A stretch of 64,000 nucleotides of DNA, from NCBI RefSeq assembly GCF_900155865.1, contig NZ_LT707006.1:89751-153750 (forward strand). The letters are read 5' to 3'. A program made the position numbers and the translations under genes. Every line of letters begins with the position of its first letter. Position 1 is the stretch's first letter. Shown here piece after piece: positions 48,175 to 56,533 of the stretch. The notes under the pieces are model-generated. The model saw nothing but the letters and a program-made list of their open reading frames with translations, searched no databases and was not told the origin of the DNA. The stretch comes from Bacteroides bouchesdurhonensis (lineage in GTDB: Bacteria; Bacteroidota; Bacteroidia; Bacteroidales; Bacteroidaceae).

Positions 48175-48287
48175 ATTGTCATTTGTCACTTTCCGGAATT
48201 AAACCTCTGATAATCAACAACAATTTGGTGACAATAGATAGGTGACAATAGAGTGACAATAAAAGTTCAAGACATGTCTATTGTCAC
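48175..48287. repeat. GTGACAATA repeat cluster
   Basis: GTGACAATA occurs at 48228-48236, 48242-48250 and 48253-48261. Its inverse TATTGTCAC is at 48279-48287, and the related ATTGTCATTTGTCAC at 48175-48189. The copies can pair with the inverse to form alternative hairpins. Confidence 0.75.
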
Positions 48288-48586
48288 TGTTATCTTGCTA
48301 TTTAATCGCTTAACAATCTAATATCCAGCACATAAGCGCATAATTCCATCATAATTTTCCGAGTCATAAGATACAACTTAAAAGACCTCAAGTTGAGAGT
48401 TTGCCACTCCATTCTCATCGGGTTTGCTCATAAAACCATCATGTGCAACCATTGCATTACTTGTTTTTTATAATTTAGTAGGAATGCTACCCCAACCGAT
48501 AAGGCATGGAGTAGAACAAATACTGCTAACTTTAACATACAGACAAGGCTCGACTAGCGTCTTTCGCAAGGAACATATTCTCGTTT

Positions 48587-48664
48587 CACGTACATGAACC
48601 ATTCGGATGACGTACGAAAGCCCAAAGGCCCACGTACGTGGAACCATGGGACCATGTACGTAAA
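48587..48664. repeat. Two diverged 35-bp repeats around CACGTAC
   Basis: Blocks beginning CACGTACATGAACCAT (48587) and CACGTACGTGGAACCAT (48631) are related along about 35 bp, each ending with GTACG and A-rich sequence. The second includes the perfect 12-bp palindrome CCACGTACGTGG (48630-48641). Confidence 0.6.
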
Positions 48665-48869
48665 ACGATACTTTATCTTCTCAAAAGAGATTAACTGAAG
48701 CTTCAAAACAACTAAGCAAACGGTTTATTGTCCTTTATATATAGGAGATTACGCAATTATACACGCATCTATTTAACTGAAATATAAAGATAAGTACTAC
48801 GCTATAATTAGTTGATATTATAAATCAAGTCTATCTATTATCCGGAACGAAGCGAAATTTCTTAGATAT

Positions 48870-49472
48870 TTATCTAAAAATCTTCACCCGGTCTTCCAAT
48901 GGCAAATATTCTTTTTCACCCGGTCCTTGGACAGGAGTGCCGAATGGCATTTCCGCAATCAAATGCCAATGTTCAGGTAAATGCCAAGTACGTCGTACTT
49001 CGTCATCAATCAACGGATTATAATGCTGCAAGGATGCTCCCAAACCAGCATCTTCGAGCATTGTCCAGATAACAAATTGATGCATCCCCGAAGTCTGCAA
49101 TGACCATTCCGGGAATTTATCCTGATAAGCAGGAAAAGCCTTCTGTAACTCTTTTACGATGAGTTGATCTTCAAAGAAAAGTACTGTACCATATCCGCAA
49201 GCAAACGAATGGTCTATTTTCTCTTCCGTTTTCACAAAAGCTTCCTCCGGTACAATCTTCTTCAATGTATCTTTTACTATTTGCCATAATTTCTTATGCG
49301 ACTTACCTAACAATAGTACGACGCGGGTAGTCTGAGAATTAAAAGCAGATGGTACATTTCGTACTGCTGTATTAACGATACACTCTATTTCTTCATCCGA
49401 AATAGGTGACTGGTTGGTGATAGAATAGTAAGTCCGGCGATGTTTCACGGCTTCGCTAAAAGTTCTTTCCAT
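48870..49472 (-). CDS. Nitroreductase family protein
   Basis: The 200-residue FMN-dependent oxidoreductase has the nitroreductase opening FSEAVKHRRTYYSITNQSPI with the flavin-binding Arg/Tyr cluster. Later come NVPSAFNSQTTRVVLLLG and EDAGLGASLQHYNP, the family's FMN-binding and dimer segments. It probably reduces nitro compounds or quinones with NAD(P)H; the physiological substrate is unknown. The ATG at 49472 follows an AAAGGAG site with 5-bp spacing, which decides against the longer frame starting at 49511. Confidence 0.9.
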   Translation of the reverse strand: MERTFSEAVKHRRTYYSITNQSPISDEEIECIVNTAVRNVPSAFNSQTTRVVLLLGKSHKKLWQIVKDTLKKIVPEEAFVKTEEKIDHSFACGYGTVLFFEDQLIVKELQKAFPAYQDKFPEWSLQTSGMHQFVIWTMLEDAGLGASLQHYNPLIDDEVRRTWHLPEHWHLIAEMPFGTPVQGPGEKEYLPLEDRVKIFR

Positions 49473-49477
49473 TATAG

Positions 49478-49484
49478 CTCCTTT
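49478..49484 (-). promoter_or_regulatory. Shine-Dalgarno site of the nitroreductase gene
   Basis: AAAGGAG on the minus strand, 5 bp before the ATG at 49472. Unusually strong for this genome. Confidence 0.7.
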
Positions 49485-49564
49485 CTTTATATGGTTTATT
49501 CTGATATTCATAAACTATTGTCTTTTTATAACAAGTATCTTCTACAACTTGTTCGATTTTAGAA

Positions 49565-49572
49565 TATATTTG
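49565..49572 (+). promoter_or_regulatory. -7 element of the RNase H gene
   Basis: TATATTTG, 43 bp before the ATG at 49616 and 16 bp before an alternative ATG at 49589. Confidence 0.55.
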
Positions 49573-49615
49573 TACCTTCGCAGAAATAATGTGCGGAATT
49601 GATCAATTATTATCT

Positions 49616-50251
49616 ATGGGCAAGCAGAAATTCTATGTAGTATGGGAAGGCGTTACACCCGGGATTTATACATCCTGGACAGAATGCCAGCTTCAAATAA
49701 AAGGGTATGATGGTGCAAAATACAAATCATTTGATACCCGAGAAGAGGCAGAACATGCCATAGCAACATCACCATACGTTTATATCGGAAAGAATGCCAA
49801 GAAAAAATCTGAAAACGAAAAGAAAAATCCAGAGATTTTACCTGCTGCAGTAATCGATAATAGCTTAGCTGTTGATGCAGCTTGCAGTGGTAATCCCGGT
49901 CCTATGGAATATCGTGGAGTACACATAGCAAGCAGACAGGAAATTTTTCACTTTGGCCCAATGAAAGGGACTAATAATATCGGTGAATTTCTAGCAATCG
50001 TACACGGTCTGGCTTTATTGAAACAAAAAGGATTTGATATGCCAATTTATAGCGATAGCGTAAATGCTATCAGTTGGGTACGACAGAAGAAATGTAAAAC
50101 CAAACTTCCCCGGACAGAAGAAACTGAACAATTGTTCCTATTGATAGAACGGGCAGAAAAGTGGCTTAAAGAAAACACTTACACTACCCGTATTATGAAA
50201 TGGGAGACCAAAGAATGGGGAGAGATTCCCGCAGACTTTGGCAGAAAATAG
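49616..50251 (+). CDS. Viroplasmin-type ribonuclease H1
   Basis: The 211-residue protein starts GKQKFYVVWEGVTPGIYTSW, the hybrid-binding (viroplasmin-like) domain found at the N-terminus of eukaryotic-type RNase H1. The RNase H domain begins near residue 80. Catalytic residues are visible as the Asp in AVDAACSGNPGP, the Glu in NNIGEFLAI, the Asp in IYSDSVNAISW and a final Asp in IPADFGRK. It should degrade RNA in RNA-DNA hybrids, complementing rnhB. The start at 49616 gives the standard N-terminus; an ATG at 49589 would add nine residues. Confidence 0.9.
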   Translation: MGKQKFYVVWEGVTPGIYTSWTECQLQIKGYDGAKYKSFDTREEAEHAIATSPYVYIGKNAKKKSENEKKNPEILPAAVIDNSLAVDAACSGNPGPMEYRGVHIASRQEIFHFGPMKGTNNIGEFLAIVHGLALLKQKGFDMPIYSDSVNAISWVRQKKCKTKLPRTEETEQLFLLIERAEKWLKENTYTTRIMKWETKEWGEIPADFGRK

Positions 50252-50253
50252 GA

Positions 50254-50664
50254 TTAATTTTCTACTGTCTTTTTGTGCTTAAACACAAAGCGAAGCATTA
50301 GGAAATTTATAGGAACTACTAAAGCAAGTACAAACAAAGGGGCTATTTCCTGAGATATGTTCAAATACAGGAATAGATTAAACAACCCCATATGCAACAG
50401 ATAATTGATTAGATGACTACCTCCAAATCCCAAAGCTCTTTTCAAAGATGGAGCACTACGGAAAGTGAAATAAGAAGTCAGGAAGAAGTTACATATAAAG
50501 CTGGTTGCATAGCCAATTGTATAAGCAATATTTACATTTATATGACGTTGAAATAAATAATAGACACCATAATGTATTCCGGCAGCAATCGTTCCTACCG
50601 TGCAATAACGAATAAACTGATAACGTTTACTCTTTGAGTGAAAAATAGACTCAACAATTTTCAT
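50254..50664 (-). CDS. GtrA family membrane protein
   Basis: The 136-residue protein has four membrane helices in GtrA order. The opening is RYCTVGTIAAGIHYGVYY, then IGYATSFICNFFLTSYFTFR with the conserved N-F-xx-x-FR segment. GtrA proteins are thought to flip polyprenyl-phosphate-linked sugars across the inner membrane. It is the last gene of a run with a GT-C protein (4 bp upstream) and a GT-C::GT2 fusion, which is the GtrA-GtrB-GtrC gene set of glycan-modification systems. Confidence 0.9.
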   Translation of the reverse strand: MKIVESIFHSKSKRYQFIRYCTVGTIAAGIHYGVYYLFQRHINVNIAYTIGYATSFICNFFLTSYFTFRSAPSLKRALGFGGSHLINYLLHMGLFNLFLYLNISQEIAPLFVLALVVPINFLMLRFVFKHKKTVEN

Positions 50665-50667
50665 AAA

Positions 50668-51861
50668 TCATTCTTTTAGTTGTTTGGGTTGTACATTCTT
50701 CGGGGTTACAAGCGAGCTGGAAAAATCCTGAGTCAGTTGCTCCCATACGATCTTTAACCATATCAATGTACATGGCAATGCCTTCAAAGCGTAAGGTCTC
50801 ACATAGCCCATTTTTACACTCTTCGGGAAAATATCTGTCGTAGATAAAGAAGTCAATATAATACAGAATATCAATAAAACCAAATTCAATATAGGTGTTG
50901 TATTTCGCGTAGGTGTATTCACATACCAGATTCCAGCCGCTATCATGGCTGTCAAATATCCATATGTTTCCGTGCCTGTACTGAACAAGACCATAAACAT
51001 CAGCGCAGAAGACAAATAAAGAAAACGGAAGGATTCATTTTTATACTGACTGACTCGCAAATAAGGGGCAGCAAAAAGAAGCATTCCCGGTAGAATCACC
51101 CATAAATCACTAAACGTAGCTCCTGTTATTCGATGCAGCATCCCCAACAATGAAATGTTTTGGTTGATATGAAATTGATTTAAACTATTTTTATATACCA
51201 ATATATCAAACCATTCTTTGTAAGAGTGAATGACATATTCGGGAGAAGCATACAACATCGGTAATAAAAAAAGTACAATGCTCCAAACAAATACTCCTAC
51301 TATAAATTTCATTTTATGTTTCGAGAAAAGAAAAAAAGCCAAACCGACAATACCATACAGTTTCGTCATCGTGCCTAATACAATCATCAAAGCCGACCAA
51401 AAGTCTTTTTCCTTCTCAATCAGTATATAGGAGAAAATGATCATTGCAGTAATGCCTATGCTGTATTGTTGAGAAAGAACCGCTGTAAAGACATCATTCA
51501 CTGAAACTAATACTACTACTGCCAATTGCCATTTCTTTAGATTCAATTTCGTAATTGCATAATAAAGCATTCCACAATTAGTTAAGCACCAAAGTACCAT
51601 CCCTAAAGGTTCGGGAAGAAAAGCGAAAGGAGCAATCAAGGCTGTGAACGGAATTCCATATAGAAAGAGATCACGTTGTATAGGATACTCTATATATAAT
51701 GGCGAGGAAGATATGGAATGCCAGAAAGATTGATAGAAAGTAATATAATTGCTATATGTTCCTTTAAACATCAATGCCAAACTGCACACTAAAGCAACTC
51801 CCATCCACAAAGCGACCAAGAAATAGCGATTTTGCAAAAGCTCTTTTACCCTCTCCAGCAT
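50668..51861 (-). CDS. DUF2029/GT87-type GT-C membrane glycosyltransferase
   Basis: The 397-residue protein has about ten membrane helices and the DUF2029 layout. It is clearly a paralogue of the N-terminal half of the upstream fusion protein: LFLYGIPFTALIAPF vs LFLYGIPFTLLIAPF, and TKLYGIVGLAFFLFSK vs TKIYGIVGLAFFLFSK. GT-C enzymes use polyprenyl-phosphate sugars on the outer face of the inner membrane. It overlaps the fusion gene by 16 bp. The acceptor and sugar are unknown. Confidence 0.85.
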   Translation of the reverse strand: MLERVKELLQNRYFLVALWMGVALVCSLALMFKGTYSNYITFYQSFWHSISSSPLYIEYPIQRDLFLYGIPFTALIAPFAFLPEPLGMVLWCLTNCGMLYYAITKLNLKKWQLAVVVLVSVNDVFTAVLSQQYSIGITAMIIFSYILIEKEKDFWSALMIVLGTMTKLYGIVGLAFFLFSKHKMKFIVGVFVWSIVLFLLPMLYASPEYVIHSYKEWFDILVYKNSLNQFHINQNISLLGMLHRITGATFSDLWVILPGMLLFAAPYLRVSQYKNESFRFLYLSSALMFMVLFSTGTETYGYLTAMIAAGIWYVNTPTRNTTPILNLVLLIFCIILTSLSTTDIFPKSVKMGYVRPYALKALPCTLIWLKIVWEQLTQDFSSSLVTPKNVQPKQLKE

Positions 51862-53747
51862 ATTAAAAATAAGTTTTTAAGTTCATTCATAAATACCCCT
51901 TTTTTCATGTTGGGCAACATTACTTCACTCCGCAAATCCACAGGTACTTCTTTAATGAAAGTAGTATCATCTAATGAAGCCTTATAGATAAATTCCGTAT
52001 CAAACAAGAATTGCTTGGTTCTTGTAGAAGCAAGAAAAGCCTTTCCTTTTTGATTGAAACCCTTTAATCCACCTTGTGTATCCGTATGAGTTAAACCTAG
52101 CAACATAAAATTCAAAAAACGAGAAGAGTAGCTAGCTAGTTTTCTTCTTTTCGATAACTGTGAATAATAGGTATGATTTCGGTTAGCTACCACCACATCG
52201 TATCCTTCCTCAAGATGATGAATCACCTGACAAACCGAATCTATCTGATAAGGAAAATCATAATCTGTATAAAGAGCCAACTTGGAATCAGAGTGTGCAA
52301 TACCATCACGAACGGCTCCCCCCTTTCCTTGATTTATCTTATTATCTACAATAACTGTATTGGGAAGAGCAGTTCTCAAACTCTGAACAGCGTTTTCCGT
52401 AAATCCATGTTTCGAGCCGTCATTCACCACAATAAAGCGAATGTCACGTCCTTTCAACATACCTTCCAACTCTGTATGTTTCTCGATTAACTGCTTCTCC
52501 CAGCCTTCGTGAGGATTATAACAGGGCAAAATAACATCAATCCGGCTCTCTTTGTCTGACTGAGATATAGGCTGTGGACAATCAGTTACATAGTTCTGGG
52601 TGAGTTGCTCCCATATTATTTTTAACCAGATAATAGTACATGGAAGGGCTTTGAGTGCAAAAGCTATAATGTATTCTCCACGGACACGTCTTGAAAAAAA
52701 CATTCCATTAGAAGATAATGCTGTTAATATAAGGCAGAAAATCAATAAACACAAATTCAGAACGAAGGTCTTATTACGTGTAGGAGTACTAACATACCAT
52801 ATACCAACAGCAACCAAAGCTGCTACATATCCACTTTCTTCTGTTCCTGTACTAAAAAGAATCATAAACAATAAAGCCGAAGCCAAAAATGAAAGCCTAA
52901 AAGACCTACTATTGTATTGATTGATACGGAAATACGGTAAAACAAACAGTATCAGTGCAGGAACTGTAATCCACCAATCGCTAAATTCTGTGGCATGAGT
53001 GAATCTTCTAACCATTCCTAACAAAGATATATTCTGATAAATACTAGACTGATTCAAATCATTTTTCATGATAAGAACATTCAGCCATTCTCCATAAGAG
53101 TCAATGACATAATTTGGTGAAGTATAAATCATAGGAACTACAAAAAATATCATTCCCCAAAATAAAAGTCCACTTAAAAGCTGTAACCTTCTCTTCGAAA
53201 ATAGGAAAAAAGCTAATCCTACGATTCCGTAAATTTTAGTCAACGTTCCCAAAACTATCACCAATGCAGCCCAAAAATCCTTTTTCTTCTCTATCAGAAT
53301 AAAAGAAAAGATGATAAAAGCTGTAATCGCAACATTATATTGTTGGAATAAAAGAGACAAATATAGCCCATTGTAGGAAAGCCAAATAATAAGTGCAAAC
53401 TTCCATTTTTCGAATCCCAGTTTTTTAACAGCAATATAAAGTAAATAGGCATTAAAGAAGCACCATAATGCCGACCCTACCATTGGCGGCAAAATCGAGA
53501 AGGGAGCGATTAGTAGAGTAAAAGGTATACCATATAAAAACAAATCAAAATATTCCTTAGGATATTCGATATACAATGGAGTCTGTTCTAAAGCATGATA
53601 AAACGATTGTGAAAAAATAATATAGTTATTTGAGAACCCTTCCAACCAGCTTTTCCAACAACCCCTCATAGCCATTCCAAACCAAAGAATACATAGTATA
53701 ATAGGGTTCTGTACTAGAGATGTTATATATTTTAGTATGTTTTTCAT
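51846..53747 (-). CDS. GT-C (DUF2029) membrane protein fused to a GT2 glycosyltransferase
   Basis: The 633-residue protein joins two enzymes. Residues 1 to about 390 are a multi-helix GT-C (DUF2029) domain related to the next gene. Residues about 403-633 are a GT2 domain of the DPM1/GtrB type: IDVILPCYNPHEGWE, VVNDGS, NQGKGGAVRDGI, the DxD-like YTDYDFP near 499, and DTQGGLKGFNQKGK. The GT2 part would charge a polyprenyl phosphate with a sugar and the GT-C part would use it. No membrane helices follow the GT2 domain, unlike free GtrB. The start overlaps the deacetylase stop by 4 bp. Confidence 0.88.
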   Translation of the reverse strand: MKNILKYITSLVQNPIILCILWFGMAMRGCWKSWLEGFSNNYIIFSQSFYHALEQTPLYIEYPKEYFDLFLYGIPFTLLIAPFSILPPMVGSALWCFFNAYLLYIAVKKLGFEKWKFALIIWLSYNGLYLSLLFQQYNVAITAFIIFSFILIEKKKDFWAALVIVLGTLTKIYGIVGLAFFLFSKRRLQLLSGLLFWGMIFFVVPMIYTSPNYVIDSYGEWLNVLIMKNDLNQSSIYQNISLLGMVRRFTHATEFSDWWITVPALILFVLPYFRINQYNSRSFRLSFLASALLFMILFSTGTEESGYVAALVAVGIWYVSTPTRNKTFVLNLCLLIFCLILTALSSNGMFFSRRVRGEYIIAFALKALPCTIIWLKIIWEQLTQNYVTDCPQPISQSDKESRIDVILPCYNPHEGWEKQLIEKHTELEGMLKGRDIRFIVVNDGSKHGFTENAVQSLRTALPNTVIVDNKINQGKGGAVRDGIAHSDSKLALYTDYDFPYQIDSVCQVIHHLEEGYDVVVANRNHTYYSQLSKRRKLASYSSRFLNFMLLGLTHTDTQGGLKGFNQKGKAFLASTRTKQFLFDTEFIYKASLDDTTFIKEVPVDLRSEVMLPNMKKGVFMNELKNLFLICWRG

Positions 53748-54535
53748 CTTGTTTCAGGCTTCACATTTAATTTTATATAGTCAATAAAGGTAGAAAAAGC
53801 AATATCCTGTTTCTTAAAATATCGGATGAAGTCATCCAGCCTTTTTTCCATCCCTTTACCGGCATGATTACGAATAATAAAAGGTAACTTCCATTCTGGA
53901 TGTTCATTTAAAGGATAAAATTCCCAGGGATGAAAGTATGTAACAAAATATCCATCATGATTATGAGTATATTTACATAAGTAACGATAAAGTCCTGCAG
54001 GCAAGTTATGACATGAGAGCCAAAATAAAGGGAAACGTAGCAAAGGAGTTACGGAAGTTGGAATCTGAAGTACATTCTCTTTCATAAAATAAGTTCGAGG
54101 AGTAGAAAGTCTCATATACCTTCCGGGAATAAAAGTTGGATTCAAAGAAGAATTGTAAGTATACCCAGCCTCGTATATTGCTTTTTCCGAAACAGGCATC
54201 ATTCTTGCCTGTCGATAACCAAAAACTTTCAATCCTGTCATTTCTTCTAGCTGTTCTTTCGATTTCTTGAGATCTTCTATATTGAAAGTCCAATGATAAA
54301 AGCCATGAGAAGCTATCTCATGACCTTCCATTTGAATTCGTCTGATGATCTCAGGAGCATGTAAAGCAAAATTCGCCGTACAAAAGAAAGTAGCCTTCAC
54401 CTGGTTACGCTTCAAGCAATCCAAGATTCTTGAGGTCCCTTCAGAAGAAACCCGAATTTGTTCTTCCAATGATATATCAACCTGATGTTCCTTAGGTACA
54501 TCAAATTCTTCGATGTCAAAACTCAGTAAAATCAT
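53744..54535 (-). CDS. Polysaccharide deacetylase family protein
   Basis: The 263-residue NodB-homology protein has the catalytic Asp motif LSFDIEEFDVP (residues 4-14) and the metal-binding HEIASHGFYHW segment. The later YRQARMMPVSEKA and the C-terminal DUF3473-like portion place it with membrane-associated deacetylases of surface-glycan loci. It should remove acetyl groups from N-acetylhexosamines in the glycan or its lipid-linked precursor. It has no signal peptide. It is coupled by a 4-bp overlap to the GT-C::GT2 gene. Confidence 0.9.
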   Translation of the reverse strand: MILLSFDIEEFDVPKEHQVDISLEEQIRVSSEGTSRILDCLKRNQVKATFFCTANFALHAPEIIRRIQMEGHEIASHGFYHWTFNIEDLKKSKEQLEEMTGLKVFGYRQARMMPVSEKAIYEAGYTYNSSLNPTFIPGRYMRLSTPRTYFMKENVLQIPTSVTPLLRFPLFWLSCHNLPAGLYRYLCKYTHNHDGYFVTYFHPWEFYPLNEHPEWKLPFIIRNHAGKGMEKRLDDFIRYFKKQDIAFSTFIDYIKLNVKPETR

Positions 54536-54611
54536 TAATATCAGTAGTCTAATTTTGTTTCTCGTCTGTTGATACAGGCTATGTTACATATATACATGCA
54601 ATTTACAATTA

Positions 54612-56447
54612 TTACAATGCTTGCATATCATTCAGTCGCTTATAATAGCCATTCAGTTCCAATAATTCTTCATGTCGCCCGCGCTCTACAATCTCTCCCT
54701 CATAGAGAACACAAATTTCATCTGCATTCTTAATGGTAGACAGTCGATGAGCGATCGCAATGGTAGTACGTGTCTTCATCAGCCTTTCCAAAGCTTCCTG
54801 AACCAAACGTTCCGATTCCGTATCCAAGGCAGAAGTAGCCTCATCCAGAATCAAAATCGGAGGATTCTTCAATATAGCACGTGCAATACTGATACGTTGG
54901 CGTTGCCCCCCGGAAAGTTTTCCACCCCGATCACCAATATTGGTATTATATCCTTCCGGTTTTTCCATGATGAAATCATGTGCATTAGCAATCTTTGCTG
55001 CCTCAACAACTTGCTCCATCGTCGCATGTTCTACACCGAATGCAATATTATTATAGAATGTATCATTAAACAGAATTGCCTCTTGATTCACATTACCAAT
55101 CAGACTTCTTAAGTCAGCAATACGAACATCCTTGATACTTACACCATCAATCATTATTTCTCCTTGCTGAACATCGTGGTAGCGTGGCAACAAATCGACT
55201 AAAGTAGATTTACCAGAACCAGACTGACCAACCAAAGCTACCGTTTTACCTTTTGGGACAGTCAGATTAACATGTTTCAATACTTCTTTCCTACCATCAT
55301 AGCTAAAAGAAATATCTTTAAACTCTATCTTATCGTTCAATCCTTTTAAAGGTTTTGGATTAGGTATTTCCTTAATATTATTCTCTGCTTTCAGAATTTT
55401 GTCTACGCGTTCCATAGAAGCCAATCCTTTCGGTATGTTGTAACCAGCTTTAGCAAAGTCCTTCAATGGATTAATCACACTATATAAAACCACCATATAG
55501 TAGATAAATTTTGAAGCTGTTAATGTAGAGTTTTGTCCCAGAATCAGTGACCCGCCGAACCACAATACAGCCACAATCAGAATAGTACCCAAAAATTCAC
55601 TTAAGGGGTGAGCCAATGTCTGTCTCATAGCTACTCTGTTATTCGCATCACGAAGCTCATTGCTACATTTTGTGAAACGATCAATCATTCTATCTTCTGC
55701 AATAAATGCCTTAATTATACGTAAACCACCCAAAGTCTCTTCCAATTGAGACATTGAATCACTCCACTTACTCTGTGCTTCCAACGACTGACGCTTTAAT
55801 TTCCGACCGACTTTACCCATCAGCCAACCCATTCCCGGCAAAACCAATACTGTGAAAAGGGTTAGTCGCCAGCTCAATATGATCAATGTAGTGAAATATA
55901 TAATAATCATTATCGGATTTTTCAGCAACATATCCAACGAACTAGTTATTGAGTTTTCCACTTCTCCTACATCACCACTCATACGTGCAATAATATCCCC
56001 TTTCCTCTCTTCCGAGAAAAATCCTAATGGTAAACGCATCACCTTCGAATAAACCATAATACGAATATCACGGACGACTCCTGTACGTAAAGGAATCATT
56101 ACCGCCGAAGAAGCAAAATAACAAGCTGTTTTTAAAAGTGTCATTACTGTCAGTCCCACTCCTAAAAGAAGCAATACTTTAGTAGCCCCACCTGTTTCAA
56201 TCATATTGGTCACATAATAATAGAAATTATTTTTCAATATCTTGTCAAAATTTTCCGTTCCCCATTCCATAAAATGGTAAACCTCATGATTATTCCCTGT
56301 CATGAATAGAATATCCAATATTGGAATCAACAAAGAGAATGAAAACACATTAAAGACAGCAGACAAGATATTCAATACAATAGCCCATCCAATATACTTT
56401 TTATATGGCGACACAAAACGCCGCATTAACTGCAGAAATTCCTTCAT
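54612..56447 (-). CDS. MsbA-type ABC exporter
   Basis: The 611-residue half-transporter has six membrane helices (about 20-330). The ATPase domain carries Walker A GQSGSGKST, the Q-loop NQEAILFND, signature LSGGQRQRIS and Walker B ILILDEATSALD. Family members move lipid A core, lipid-linked sugars or peptides. Inside this glycan locus it probably flips lipid A or a lipid-linked glycan. It could equally be the housekeeping MsbA of this organism. Confidence 0.92.
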   Translation of the reverse strand: MKEFLQLMRRFVSPYKKYIGWAIVLNILSAVFNVFSFSLLIPILDILFMTGNNHEVYHFMEWGTENFDKILKNNFYYYVTNMIETGGATKVLLLLGVGLTVMTLLKTACYFASSAVMIPLRTGVVRDIRIMVYSKVMRLPLGFFSEERKGDIIARMSGDVGEVENSITSSLDMLLKNPIMIIIYFTTLIILSWRLTLFTVLVLPGMGWLMGKVGRKLKRQSLEAQSKWSDSMSQLEETLGGLRIIKAFIAEDRMIDRFTKCSNELRDANNRVAMRQTLAHPLSEFLGTILIVAVLWFGGSLILGQNSTLTASKFIYYMVVLYSVINPLKDFAKAGYNIPKGLASMERVDKILKAENNIKEIPNPKPLKGLNDKIEFKDISFSYDGRKEVLKHVNLTVPKGKTVALVGQSGSGKSTLVDLLPRYHDVQQGEIMIDGVSIKDVRIADLRSLIGNVNQEAILFNDTFYNNIAFGVEHATMEQVVEAAKIANAHDFIMEKPEGYNTNIGDRGGKLSGGQRQRISIARAILKNPPILILDEATSALDTESERLVQEALERLMKTRTTIAIAHRLSTIKNADEICVLYEGEIVERGRHEELLELNGYYKRLNDMQAL

Positions 56448-56533
56448 TACTAATGATTAAGTGAGTTAAGGTCACAAAGATACAACAAAACCACATAACA
56501 GATAAAACAAAACTAGAAAATATTCCGCCTAAG

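Larger units (their letters stand above)
48024..48869. other. 846-bp repeat-rich intergenic region
   Basis: No gene was recognised. Near 48058-48090 there are short GGATAATGAATAATGAAT-type tandem units. At 48175-48287 lies a cluster of GTGACAATA and its inverse. At 48587-48664 are two related blocks built around CACGTAC. The rest is AT-rich. Such spacers in Bacteroides are often sites of past mobile insertions. Confidence 0.5.

Noticed and set aside
48175..48287. The GTGACAATA cluster as a CRISPR array or iteron origin
   Set aside because: Copies are irregularly spaced and in both orientations, and no rep or cas gene is near.
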